Assembly (NCBI GenBank): GCA_029557895.1
Contig: JAKQHT010000016.1
Coordinates: 1-64,000 of the forward strand
Reading direction: 5' to 3'
Length of the DNA: 64,000 nt
DNA from: Bacteroidota bacterium
Lineage (GTDB): Bacteria > Bacteroidota > Bacteroidia > Flavobacteriales > Flavobacteriaceae
In this document: positions 35,313-43,527 of the stretch, piece by piece
Layout: each line of letters begins with the position of its first letter
How positions within the stretch are numbered: the first letter of the stretch is position 1
The notes under the pieces: generated by a model
What the model saw: the letters and a program-made list of their open reading frames with translations, nothing else
Told to the model about the DNA's origin: nothing
Database searches by the model: none
Position numbers and translations under genes: made by a program

Positions 35313-36854
35313 CTACAACGGAATATTCCCGTGTTTTCTTTTCGGTCTTTCAACTTCTTTGTTTTCTAGCATTGCAAAAGTTTTCAGCAATTTTTTACGA
35401 GTTTCGTTTGGTAAGATAACCTCGTCAATAAATCCTCTTTGAGCTGCACGATACGGAGTTGCAAATTTTCTTGCATATTCAGCTTCTTTTTCAGCCAATT
35501 TAGCAGCAGGATCTTCTGCTTCCGAAATTTCTTTTTTGAAGATAATTTCTGATGCACCTTTTGCTCCCATTACTGCAATTTCAGCAGTAGGCCAAGCATA
35601 GTTCATATCGGCTCCGATGTGTTTCGAGTTCATCACATCATAAGCACCTCCGTAAGCCTTACGGGTAATGACCGTTACTTTCGGAACGGTTGCTTCCGAC
35701 AAAGCGTATAATAATTTCGCTCCGTGAACGATAATTCCGTTCCATTCCTGGTCAGTTCCGGGTAAAAATCCGGGTACATCAACCAATACCAAAAGCGGAA
35801 TGTTGAACGCATCACAAAAACGAGTGAAACGAGCAGCTTTAGTCGAGCTGTTTACATCTAAACACCCTGCCAAAAACATCGGATTATTCGCTACAATTCC
35901 GACATTTCTTCCTCCTAAACGAGCAAAACCTACTACGATATTCTCTGCAAAATTCTTATGGATTTCAAAGAAAGAATCTTCATCAATCAGATTGTTGATA
36001 ACATCTTTCATATCATAAGGCTTTGTAGCACTATCCGGAATAATAGAATCCAAAGCCATTCTGATTTCGTCTGTTGGGATATAAGGCAAATCGTGAGGAA
36101 GTTCCGTATTGTTTTGAGGTAAGTATGAAAGTAATTTCTTTACATCTTCTAAACATTCCACATCATTGGCAGAAGTGGTATGAGCCACTCCCGATTTGGT
36201 CGAATGGGTTGATGCTCCTCCTAATTCCTCTGCTGTTACAGTTTCGTTAGTAACGGTTTTTACTACATTTGGTCCTGTCACGAACATATACGAAGTATTT
36301 TCGACCATCATCGTAAAATCCGTCATTGCAGGGGAATAAACTGCTCCCCCCGCACAGGGTCCCATAATAGCAGAAATCTGCGGAATCACTCCCGAAGCCT
36401 GTACGTTGCGATAGAAAATATCTGCATATCCTCCAAGCGAACGCACTCCCTCCTGAATTCTCGCACCTCCCGAATCGTTCAATCCAATCATTGGAGCTCC
36501 AACTTTCAGAGCCATATCCATTACCTTACAGATTTTTTCTGCGTGTGTTTCCGAAAGCGAACCTCCGAAGACCGTAAAATCCTGTGCAAAAACATAGACC
36601 AAACGTCCATTTATGGTTCCGTAACCCGTAACCACTCCATCTCCCAAATACACTTCCTTATCCATTCCGAAGTCTTTGGTTCTGTGGGTTACGAACATTC
36701 CTATTTCTTCAAACGAACCCTCGTCCAATAGATATTCTATCCTCTCCCTCGCAAAAAGTTTCTTTTTTGAATGTTGAGCATCTATTCTTTTTTGTCCTCC
36801 TCCCAATACAGCTTCTGCTTGTTTGGTTTCTAATACTTTTAGTTTTTCGTTCAT
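35313..36854 (-). CDS. Acyl-CoA (propionyl-CoA type) carboxylase beta subunit, carboxyltransferase
   Basis: 513 aa, the length of PccB-type carboxyltransferases. N-terminal domain: [46 protein letters not shown], and [17 protein letters not shown] (oxyanion hole for acyl-CoA). C-terminal domain: [15 protein letters not shown] and [14 protein letters not shown] (carboxybiotin side). It transfers carboxyl from carboxybiotin to propionyl- or acetyl-CoA. It is the third carboxylase gene of a leftward group after the biotin carrier (39170) and biotin carboxylase (37619), with a GxxExxY insertion between. Codon use is AT-rich (TTA, AGA) like the biotin carboxylase but unlike the carrier gene. Acetyl- versus propionyl-CoA cannot be settled by eye. 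Confidence 0.93.
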   Translation of the reverse strand: MNEKLKVLETKQAEAVLGGGQKRIDAQHSKKKLFARERIEYLLDEGSFEEIGMFVTHRTKDFGMDKEVYLGDGVVTGYGTINGRLVYVFAQDFTVFGGSLSETHAEKICKVMDMALKVGAPMIGLNDSGGARIQEGVRSLGGYADIFYRNVQASGVIPQISAIMGPCAGGAVYSPAMTDFTMMVENTSYMFVTGPNVVKTVTNETVTAEELGGASTHSTKSGVAHTTSANDVECLEDVKKLLSYLPQNNTELPHDLPYIPTDEIRMALDSIIPDSATKPYDMKDVINNLIDEDSFFEIHKNFAENIVVGFARLGGRNVGIVANNPMFLAGCLDVNSSTKAARFTRFCDAFNIPLLVLVDVPGFLPGTDQEWNGIIVHGAKLLYALSEATVPKVTVITRKAYGGAYDVMNSKHIGADMNYAWPTAEIAVMGAKGASEIIFKKEISEAEDPAAKLAEKEAEYARKFATPYRAAQRGFIDEVILPNETRKKLLKTFAMLENKEVERPKRKHGNIPL

Positions 36855-36880
36855 ATTCTTTTATGTTTTGCTCTGATTTT

Positions 36881-37092
36881 TTTTAGCCACAGATGCACAG
36901 ATATTTATTTTCCTCTATTCCAAATAAAATTCCACAGATATTTTAAACAAGTTTAAAATGTTTTTTTAGCCACAGATGCACAGATATTTATTTTTCAATT
37001 TATTTAAATGTAAAACATTCAAAATCTGTGTCATTTTAATATTAATACTAAATTATTATCTGTGCATCTGTGGCTAAAAATATCTGTGGCTC
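36881..37092. repeat. Palindromic repeat copies on the carboxyltransferase side of the GxxExxY gene
   Basis: AGCCACAGATGCACAGATA occurs at about 36885 and 36968, and its complement TATCTGTGCATCTGTGGCT at 37057-37075; TATCTGTGGCT repeats at 37081. The unit 36961-37080 begins and ends with these inverted motifs and contains ACATTCAAAATCTGTGTC. A near-identical unit lies on the other side of the gene (37485-37602). Confidence 0.9.
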
Positions 37093-37095
37093 AAC

Positions 37096-37467
37096 TCACA
37101 AAATCAATCTTTTATATTGTAATTTATCTTCATTAAAATTAACAACAAGTGCAATTTTATTTTGTGATACTTTCAGATAATTTATTGCTTGGGCAATATG
37201 CTCATCTGCTATTTTACTGACACTTTTTATTTCTAATATCACATTATCAAAAACCACAAAATCAGCATAAAATTTATGTGGTAATATAACTCCTTTATAA
37301 TTTACCAAATATTCTTTTTCTCTTTCGTATAATATTCCCTCTCTATTAAACTCTACTTCCAATGCGTCTTTGTACACAATTTCAGAAAAACCTTTTCCTA
37401 AATTGTTATGCACCTCCATACAAATCCCTATGATTTTATAAGTTTCGTTCTGTAAAGGAAAATTCAT
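37096..37467 (-). CDS. GxxExxY-family protein
   Basis: 123 aa. The family signature is present: YKIIGICMEVHNNLGKGFSE followed by IVYKDALEVEFNREGI, giving G-x-x-E-x-x-Y (GFSEIVY), then YKGVILPHKFYADFVVFDNVILEIKS, whose D and E-x-K arrangement recalls PD-(D/E)xK nuclease cores. The family is widespread as solitary small genes with no settled function. Here it lies between the biotin carboxylase and carboxyltransferase genes, same strand, with a palindromic repeat on each side in direct orientation. ATG at 37467 with a short AT-rich leader. Confidence 0.88.
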   Translation of the reverse strand: MNFPLQNETYKIIGICMEVHNNLGKGFSEIVYKDALEVEFNREGILYEREKEYLVNYKGVILPHKFYADFVVFDNVILEIKSVSKIADEHIAQAINYLKVSQNKIALVVNFNEDKLQYKRLIL

Positions 37468-37484
37468 ATCAAATTTGTTTTATG

Positions 37485-37602
37485 TTTTTTTAGCCACAGA
37501 TACACAGATACTTTTTTTCCATTGAATGTGAAACATTCAAAATCTGTGTCATTTTAAATATTTAATACTTAAATTATTATCTGTGCATCTGTGGCTAAAA
37601 AA
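37485..37602. repeat. Second palindromic repeat unit, biotin-carboxylase side of the GxxExxY gene
   Basis: Begins TTTTTTAGCCACAGATACAC, contains AAACATTCAAAATCTGTGTC, and ends TATCTGTGCATCTGTGGCTA. Order and orientation equal those of 36961-37080, so the two units are direct repeats about 520 bp apart, each itself an imperfect palindrome. Confidence 0.9.
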
Positions 37603-37618
37603 TATTTGTGGTTACAAA

Positions 37619-39058
37619 TCAATTTGGTAATCTTACAATCTTTTTATCTTCTAAATATTGTTTGAAAGCAACCAAAGCAGCAATTTCTGCTTCTTTTGAA
37701 ATTTCTTCTTTCAACAAATCTGCACTATAATATTTCTTTACGAAATGTGTATCAAAATCGCCACTTCTGAATGCTTCGTGTTCAAACACAAATTTTCCGA
37801 ATGGAAGTGTCGTAAAAATCCCCTCTACTTTATAATCTTCAATCGCTTTTAACATAATCTGCAAAGCCTCCTCTCTGTCTTTTCCGTAGGAAATCAATTT
37901 TGACAACATCGGGTCGTAATAAATTGGCACGTCCATTCCTTCTTCGATTCCGTTATCGACACGAACTCCTTTTCCTTCAGGAAGTTGGTAAGCCGATAAA
38001 TTTCCGATACTTGGTAAGAAATCACTCAATGGGTCTTCTGCATATACACGAAGTTCCAAAGCGTGTCCTTTGATAGATAAATCTTCTTGTTTAATTGGCA
38101 AAACTTCTCCTCTCGCCACTCTGATTTGCATTTCGACCAAATCAATTCCTGTAATCATTTCTGTAACCGGATGTTCTACCTGAAGTCTTGTATTCATTTC
38201 CAAGAAATAGAAATTTTTGTTTTCGTCCAACAAAAACTCCACCGTTCCAGCTCCTACATAATCACAAGATTTAGCCACTTTTACAGCTGCCTCTCCCATT
38301 GCCTGACGGATTTCAGCAGTAAGTACAGCAGATGGAGCTTCCTCCACCACTTTTTGATGTCTTCTCTGAACGCTACATTCCCTCTCGAACAAATGCACCA
38401 CATTTCCGTGTGTGTCAGCCATTACCTGAATTTCGATGTGTCTTGGAGAACCTACGTACTTTTCTATAAAAACAGAACCATCCCCAAAAGCCGAAGTTGC
38501 CTCTGAAATGGCTCGTTGCATCTGTGCCTCAAACTCTTCTTCTTTTTCGACAACTCGCATTCCTTTTCCTCCACCTCCTGCAGAGGCTTTGATAAGAATC
38601 GGAAAACCGATTTCTTTAGCTACTTGTTTGGCTTGGGTTACATCAGTAATCGCTTCGTCCAATCCGGGAACCATCGGAATATTATAAGCCTTAACTGCTT
38701 CTTTTGCAGCCAATTTGCTTCCCATAATTTTGATGGCTTTGGAACGAGGTCCGATAAAAGCGATTCCGTTTTGCTCTGCTTTTTCTGCAAAATCGGCATT
38801 TTCAGACAAAAATCCGTAACCCGGGTGAATTCCGTCCACTCCGAGTTGCTTGCAGACTTCAATAATTTTATCCCCTAATAAATACGACTGATTTGAAGGT
38901 GCTTCTCCAATCAAAACTGCCTCATCAGCAAATTTTACGTGAGGTGCGTTTCTGTCGGCTGTCGAATAAACAGCAACTGTTTTTATTCCCATTTTTTGGG
39001 CAGTACGCATTACTCGTAATGCAATTTCTCCCCTGTTTGCTACTAATATTTTTTTCAT
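37619..39058 (-). CDS. accC: Biotin carboxylase subunit of acyl-CoA carboxylase
   Basis: 479 aa, single biotin carboxylase. MKKILVANRGEIALRVMRTAQKMG, then HPGYGFLSENADFAEKAEQNGI, KASAGGGGKGMRVVEKEEEF (ATP-grasp glycine loop), ERECSVQRRHQKVVEEAPS, and YFLEMNTRLQVEHPVTEMITG (metal and catalytic residues) are all present. It carboxylates biotin on the carrier protein with ATP and bicarbonate. It is slightly longer than E. coli AccC (449 aa), matching the acyl-CoA carboxylase alpha subunits of Bacteroidota. The carrier gene lies 112 bp upstream and the carboxyltransferase downstream beyond the GxxExxY insertion. AT-rich codon use. Confidence 0.94.
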   Translation of the reverse strand: MKKILVANRGEIALRVMRTAQKMGIKTVAVYSTADRNAPHVKFADEAVLIGEAPSNQSYLLGDKIIEVCKQLGVDGIHPGYGFLSENADFAEKAEQNGIAFIGPRSKAIKIMGSKLAAKEAVKAYNIPMVPGLDEAITDVTQAKQVAKEIGFPILIKASAGGGGKGMRVVEKEEEFEAQMQRAISEATSAFGDGSVFIEKYVGSPRHIEIQVMADTHGNVVHLFERECSVQRRHQKVVEEAPSAVLTAEIRQAMGEAAVKVAKSCDYVGAGTVEFLLDENKNFYFLEMNTRLQVEHPVTEMITGIDLVEMQIRVARGEVLPIKQEDLSIKGHALELRVYAEDPLSDFLPSIGNLSAYQLPEGKGVRVDNGIEEGMDVPIYYDPMLSKLISYGKDREEALQIMLKAIEDYKVEGIFTTLPFGKFVFEHEAFRSGDFDTHFVKKYYSADLLKEEISKEAEIAALVAFKQYLEDKKIVRLPN

Positions 39059-39169
39059 TAAATTTTTTGTTTAAAGTTTAAAGTTTCAGGTCTAAAGTTG
39101 TTGAAACATTTAATCAATATATTTTACCTCTTTCGGAAAGTCCCTCCTTGGGAAGGGTTTGGGGAGGCT

Positions 39170-39658
39170 TTATTCAAACTCTATCAAAAGCTGACCTTTA
39201 TCTACTGCCTGGCCTTTCTCAACCACAATAGATTTGATAATTCCTGCTCTTGGGGAGGATAGCGCATTCTCCATTTTCATGGCTTCGAGTATCAACAGGA
39301 TGTCGTTTTCGTTCACTTGATCGCCAATTTTTATGGGGATGTCCAGAACGAGCCCTGGCATCGGAGCTTTGATTTCGTTGATAAATCTGGAGGAGCCCGC
39401 TTCGAACCCCATTTGTTTTATCAATAAATCCAAATTATTGTTTATTTGTATGTTATATATGTTGTTGTTGACTTTTACTTTATATCTTTTTCTGTCAAAA
39501 TTTCCTTCTATGATTTCGACCTTAAACGATCGGTTGTCTTTCAGGACATGGTATTGCGAGTCAGATGTCATTATGGCATCAAGGTTATTGATGTCTTGAG
39601 TGTTCATTTGGGTTGAAGTTTGACCGTTAACGTCAATTTGGTAAATATCAGCTTCCAT
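39170..39658 (-). CDS. Biotin carboxyl carrier protein of acyl-CoA carboxylase
   Basis: 162 aa. The C-terminal 75 residues are a biotinyl domain with EAMKMEN, biotinylated Lys about 128, between INEIKAPMPGLVLDIPI and QAVDKGQLLIEF. The N-terminal half (beta-rich, EGNFDRKRYKVKVNNNIYNI) is the usual carrier linker/swivel part of Bacteroidota propionyl-CoA carboxylase carriers. It is the first gene of the carboxylase group. Its base composition looks like the main genome, unlike the biotin carboxylase that follows. ATG at 39658. Confidence 0.9.
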   Translation of the reverse strand: MEADIYQIDVNGQTSTQMNTQDINNLDAIMTSDSQYHVLKDNRSFKVEIIEGNFDRKRYKVKVNNNIYNIQINNNLDLLIKQMGFEAGSSRFINEIKAPMPGLVLDIPIKIGDQVNENDILLILEAMKMENALSSPRAGIIKSIVVEKGQAVDKGQLLIEFE

Positions 39659-39726
39659 GCTATTGGATGGGTTTTAAATTTTTAGTTTGAAAAGTTACGA
39701 ATTTTGGAGCAGTGTTTTTCCATGCC

Positions 39727-40407
39727 CTAACGGTCTTTTTTGAAATGCGAATTGAACTGGTGACGTTTGATGGCTTTTTTTGCTAATATCAAGCCAATGA
39801 TCAATGAAACAAAAGCACCGATCCAAATACCGGGAATAAAGTCGATGAACAAGAAAAAATCGTAAGATCCGTGGAACAGGACAGCAAGAAACAATCCTGT
39901 CAGGTTCCAAAAAGCCTTGTTGTTAGAGAACTTGGCCTTTCCCATAAAAAAGCCCATGAGTATGGCAAAGGTGGCATGTGCGGGCACAGCCGTAAAAGCC
40001 CTGAGGAAAGCGGTTCCAAATCCTCCCTGCAACACGTACATGAGGTTTTCAGTTGCGGCAAAACCCATAGAAACCATAACCGAATAGACAATACCGTCAT
40101 AGGGTTCGTTGAATTCCTCACGAGGCTGTGCGTAATACCTGACAATGATGTATTTACTGAACTCTTCTGTAAGTCCAACAACGAAAAAAGCCTTGATGAA
40201 CTGTTCAAAAACGCTGGTGTGGTTTTGCAAGGGAAGTGGGATTCCAATGATTATATATAGGAGTGTTGTGATGATGATGCTCAAAATGGCGCCAAAAAGA
40301 AAATTGTAGAACAGTAGCCTTTTGGGTTCTTTTTCGTGTTTGTCATTTGTATAGATGTAGATGATGACAAGCAGAACGGGGAGTATGGCCGAAAAGATCA
40401 GGTACAT
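39727..40407 (-). CDS. PrsW-family intramembrane metalloprotease
   Basis: 226 aa, about seven membrane helices. The catalytic motifs are GLTEEFSKYIIVRYYAQ (EExxK), AVPAHATFAILMGFFMG (His in helix) and LFHGSYDFFLFIDF (HxxxD). PrsW proteases cut membrane proteins such as anti-sigma factors. The target here is unknown; no sigma/anti-sigma pair is adjacent. It overlaps the end of the Nudix gene by 10 bp, so the two are co-translated. Confidence 0.9.
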   Translation of the reverse strand: MYLIFSAILPVLLVIIYIYTNDKHEKEPKRLLFYNFLFGAILSIIITTLLYIIIGIPLPLQNHTSVFEQFIKAFFVVGLTEEFSKYIIVRYYAQPREEFNEPYDGIVYSVMVSMGFAATENLMYVLQGGFGTAFLRAFTAVPAHATFAILMGFFMGKAKFSNNKAFWNLTGLFLAVLFHGSYDFFLFIDFIPGIWIGAFVSLIIGLILAKKAIKRHQFNSHFKKDR

Positions 40408-40979
40408 TTTTTTGGTTGGTTTATGGGTGTGGTTACTTTGTTCATTATGGCATTGTAAACCAATAGGTAGTACTTCAAGTTGCTTTTTATCAAATGATTG
40501 TCTTCGCCGATGTTTTCGAGGATTGTCTCAAAGGCTTTTGGGCTTACCAGTTTCAAAGATTCAACTTCTCCTTCTTGGGGAATCAAATCGTCGATCCTTG
40601 CGTTGAACTTTACGATATACGTATGGTGGAACTCGTTATCGATGATGCCATTGGGGTAGGTTTGAAAACATTCAAAAACGCCAATTTTTTCAAGATCGTC
40701 ATAGGTTATCATAAGCCCGATCTCTTCCTTTGTTTCCCTAATGGCTGCAGATTCAACAGTTTCGCCCGCATCGACGTGCCCGGCCACAGAAACATCCCAG
40801 AGCAAAGGTTTTATCAACTTTGATTTGGCACGCTGCGCTAATAGGATTTCACCTCTGTCTGTGTAGAGCCATACCTGTGCCGTTCTATGGAAATATCCTT
40901 TGTGATGGATTTCGGATTTCGGGCAACTTTTTCCTGTTGGAAGTCCTTCGGGGGTAAGTATATCTATTAGTTCTTCCAA
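40398..40979 (-). CDS. Nudix hydrolase, isopentenyl-diphosphate-isomerase-like subgroup
   Basis: 193 aa. The Nudix box GHVDAGETVESAAIRETKEE is complete. The N-terminal EELIDILTPEGLPTGKSCPK and HRTAQVWLYTDRGEILLAQRA match the IPP-isomerase-like Nudix group (YfcD-type), which hydrolyse nucleoside diphosphate-linked compounds; true isomerase activity is unlikely. The start is TTG at 40979 because no ATG occurs in frame before the conserved N-terminus; this is close after the M42 stop (40981), so coupling is likely. Substrate unknown. Confidence 0.88.
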   Translation of the reverse strand: MEELIDILTPEGLPTGKSCPKSEIHHKGYFHRTAQVWLYTDRGEILLAQRAKSKLIKPLLWDVSVAGHVDAGETVESAAIRETKEEIGLMITYDDLEKIGVFECFQTYPNGIIDNEFHHTYIVKFNARIDDLIPQEGEVESLKLVSPKAFETILENIGEDNHLIKSNLKYYLLVYNAIMNKVTTPINQPKKCT

Positions 40980-40980
40980 A

Positions 40981-42069
40981 TCATTCGAAATAGCTGAACG
41001 TTTCCTTTCCCTTTATGTTCAAAAGGGTTTCATAAATCAGGCGTATCACATTTTCCACATCTTCCCTGTGTACCATTTCTACCGTGGTGTGCATATATCG
41101 TAAGGGTAACGAAATCAGGGCACTTGCCACGCCCATTCCGCTGTAAGCAAAAGCATCGGTATCGGTACCCGTTGCCCTGGAGCAAGCGGCGCGTTGAAAA
41201 GGTATTTTTTTTGTTTCTGCAGTGTCGGTTATCAGGTCGCGCAATTTTTGCTGTACGGCAGGTGCGTAAGCCACCACAGGGCCTGCGCCAAGTTCTACAT
41301 GGCCTTCCCGTTTTTTCTCGATCATCGGGGTTGTTGTGTCGTGGGTCACGTCTGTGATGATTGCGGCGTTGGGTTTTATGCGCTCGGCAATCATCTCTGC
41401 GCCACGCAACCCTATTTCTTCCTGTACGGAATTTGTGATGTACAGCCCGAAAGGTAGTTTTTTCTTGTTCTGGTGCAGCAATCGCGCCACTTGGGCAATC
41501 ATAAATCCACCCATTCTGTTGTCGAGCGCTCTGCAGACGAACTTGTCACTATTGAGTATATGGAATTCATCGGGATAGGTAATCACACAACCAACGTGCA
41601 CGCCCAAGGCTTCAACATCTTTTTTTGTGCTGCAGCCGCAATCTATAAAGATATTGTCAGGTTTGGGAGGTTCCTCGCGTTCCTTGCTCCTGGTGTGGAT
41701 GGCAGGCCAACCAAAAACACCTTTGACGATGCCTTTTTTTGTGTGGATGTTGACAATCTTGCTCGGTGCAATCTGGTGGTCGCTGCCGCCGTTTCGGATA
41801 ACGTAGATTAGTCCGTTATCGGAAATATAGTTCACATACCAAGAAATTTCGTCAGCATGGCCTTCTATGACCACTTTGTATTTTGCGGATGGATTGATAA
41901 CCGCTACTGCTGTCCCGTAGGTATCTGTGATAAATTCGTCCACATAGGGTTTCAGGTAATTCATCCAAAGTTTTTGTCCGTTCCATTCATAGCCCGTAGG
42001 AGCTGCGTTGTTGAGGTAAGTTTCTAAAAACTCAATTGATTTTTTATCTAAAATACTTTTTTTTGCCAT
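40981..42069 (-). CDS. M42-family metallopeptidase (glutamyl aminopeptidase / endoglucanase type)
   Basis: 362 aa. It has VIEGHADEISWYVNYIS (metal His/Asp), DCGCSTKKDVEALGVHVG, VCRALDNRMGGFMIAQV (bridging Asp), TNSVQEEIGLRGAEM (catalytic Glu-Glu) and TDVTHDTTTP. M42 enzymes are large tetrahedral dizinc aminopeptidases that finish cytosolic peptide breakdown. First gene of a leftward unit with Nudix and PrsW. ATG at 42069. Confidence 0.92.
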   Translation of the reverse strand: MAKKSILDKKSIEFLETYLNNAAPTGYEWNGQKLWMNYLKPYVDEFITDTYGTAVAVINPSAKYKVVIEGHADEISWYVNYISDNGLIYVIRNGGSDHQIAPSKIVNIHTKKGIVKGVFGWPAIHTRSKEREEPPKPDNIFIDCGCSTKKDVEALGVHVGCVITYPDEFHILNSDKFVCRALDNRMGGFMIAQVARLLHQNKKKLPFGLYITNSVQEEIGLRGAEMIAERIKPNAAIITDVTHDTTTPMIEKKREGHVELGAGPVVAYAPAVQQKLRDLITDTAETKKIPFQRAACSRATGTDTDAFAYSGMGVASALISLPLRYMHTTVEMVHREDVENVIRLIYETLLNIKGKETFSYFE

Positions 42070-42175
42070 GGTTTATTTTTCGACTAAAATAATAATATTA
42101 ATGTTATTTTAAAGTTATTACATCAGTAAATTCTTAATTTTGCGCTCCCTTAACAACAGTTTTTTGCAATCTAGG

Positions 42176-42865
42176 ATGCAGATGGACAAAATAAAAATAG
42201 TGATATTTTTACTGATGGTGCCGGTTTTTGGCTATCCACAGGTGGAAACGGAACCTGACGACAGTACTGCAATGGAATACTATATTATCGATGGTGATTC
42301 TGTAGCGGTACCGGTCGTTCAGTTGCATGAAGTCTATTTGATGGGCAAGCATCGATTTGCCTCAAAAGAAGAACGTGCTCGCTATTTGATCTTGAAGCGC
42401 AGAACCCTCAAAGTTTATCCTTATGCAAAATTGGCCTCTGAACGTTTGGTGGCTCTCAACGAACGCTTGGAAACGTTGCAACGAAAGAGTGATAAGCGCA
42501 AATATACCAAGGTCATACAAAGGTATATAGAGGATGAATTTACAGAAGAACTAAAAAAGTTGACACGTTCCGAGGGTCAGATTTTGGTAAAGTTGGTGCA
42601 TAGGCAGACAGGCCAAACAACTTTCCGGTTAATCAAGGATTTGCGTAGTGGCTGGAAAGCTTTTTGGCTCAATAACACTGCCAGTCTTTTCGATATTTCA
42701 TTGAAGCGGGAATACGATCCCGCTAATGTGGCCGAAGATTTTATGATAGAGGACATTTTGCTCCGTGCGTTCCAATCGGGTCAACTCGAACGTCAGGAAC
42801 CTGCTTTCAAAATTGATTACGGCGCTTTGCGCGATCAATGGGTGGCAAAATCTGCAAAAGAATGA
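42176..42865 (+). CDS. DUF4294 exported protein
   Basis: 229 aa from ATG 42176 (an upstream TTG at 42140 is less likely). Signal peptide IVIFLLMVPVFGYPQ. The body YYIIDGDSVAVPVVQLHEVYL, RRTLKVYPYAKLASERLVAL and TFRLIKDLRSGWKAFWLNNTA is the DUF4294 pattern, found in Bacteroidota and of unknown function, presumably periplasmic. A TAATTTTG -7 element lies at 42135-42142. The stop overlaps the start of the hemolysin III gene (ATGA). Confidence 0.85.
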   Translation: MQMDKIKIVIFLLMVPVFGYPQVETEPDDSTAMEYYIIDGDSVAVPVVQLHEVYLMGKHRFASKEERARYLILKRRTLKVYPYAKLASERLVALNERLETLQRKSDKRKYTKVIQRYIEDEFTEELKKLTRSEGQILVKLVHRQTGQTTFRLIKDLRSGWKAFWLNNTASLFDISLKREYDPANVAEDFMIEDILLRAFQSGQLERQEPAFKIDYGALRDQWVAKSAKE

Positions 42866-43494
42866 TGAGGCGACAGCAAACCGTATTAGAAGAAAAACTC
42901 AACACATGGACCCATGGACTCGGTGCCGTGCTTGGGGCAGTAGGCTTGGCGCTGTTGATTGTTTTTGGAAAAAATATCACGGCTCTTGACCTTTTTAGCC
43001 TAGTGATATACGGGTTTTCAATCATCTTTTTGTTTACGGCATCGGCATTGTACCATTATGTAAAAGATGAAAAACGCAAGCACTTTTTCAGGATCATCGA
43101 CCATATTGGTATTTATGTGCTTATTGCAGGGACATACACGCCAGTGACGTTGATTGGTCTAAATGAAAGTATTGGTTTGCAATTGTTTGTCTCCGTATGG
43201 ATAATCGCGGCTTTTGGTTTGGTAATCAAACTGTTCTACACGGGGAAATTCGAGATATTGTCCACCTTGCTGTATTTGGTAATGGGTTGGCTTATCGTTT
43301 TCGATTTTTCCAGCTTATCAGATGTCATTGGCAACAATGGTGTTGCTTTACTGTTTGCCGGTGGGGCATTCTATACCATTGGAATCCTGTTTTACGCAAT
43401 AGATCGCATACCCTACAACCATGTCATCTGGCATCTTTTTGTGCTGGCCGGAGCCATATGCCATTATCTGATGGTGTTTTTGTACATCGCGTGA
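42862..43494 (+). CDS. Hemolysin III / PAQR-family membrane protein
   Basis: 210 aa from ATG 42862, which overlaps the preceding TGA; the frame extends to 42838, but the overlap start is preferred. Seven membrane helices. NTWTHGLGAVLGAVGLALLI, TASALYHYVKD, RIIDHIGIYVLIAGTYTPVT and VIWHLFVLAGAICHYLMV carry the Ser, Asp and three His residues of the PAQR/YqfA zinc site. Bacterial members affect membrane homeostasis; the haemolysin name is historical. Confidence 0.92.
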   Translation: MMRRQQTVLEEKLNTWTHGLGAVLGAVGLALLIVFGKNITALDLFSLVIYGFSIIFLFTASALYHYVKDEKRKHFFRIIDHIGIYVLIAGTYTPVTLIGLNESIGLQLFVSVWIIAAFGLVIKLFYTGKFEILSTLLYLVMGWLIVFDFSSLSDVIGNNGVALLFAGGAFYTIGILFYAIDRIPYNHVIWHLFVLAGAICHYLMVFLYIA

Positions 43495-43527
43495 TAACAA
43501 GCATACTTCACAAGTATCCTCAACTAT

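Noticed and set aside
39727..40407. CAAX protease (CPBP family)
   Set aside because: The EExxK, His and HxxxD pattern and its order fit PrsW better than the EExxxR motif of CPBP proteins.
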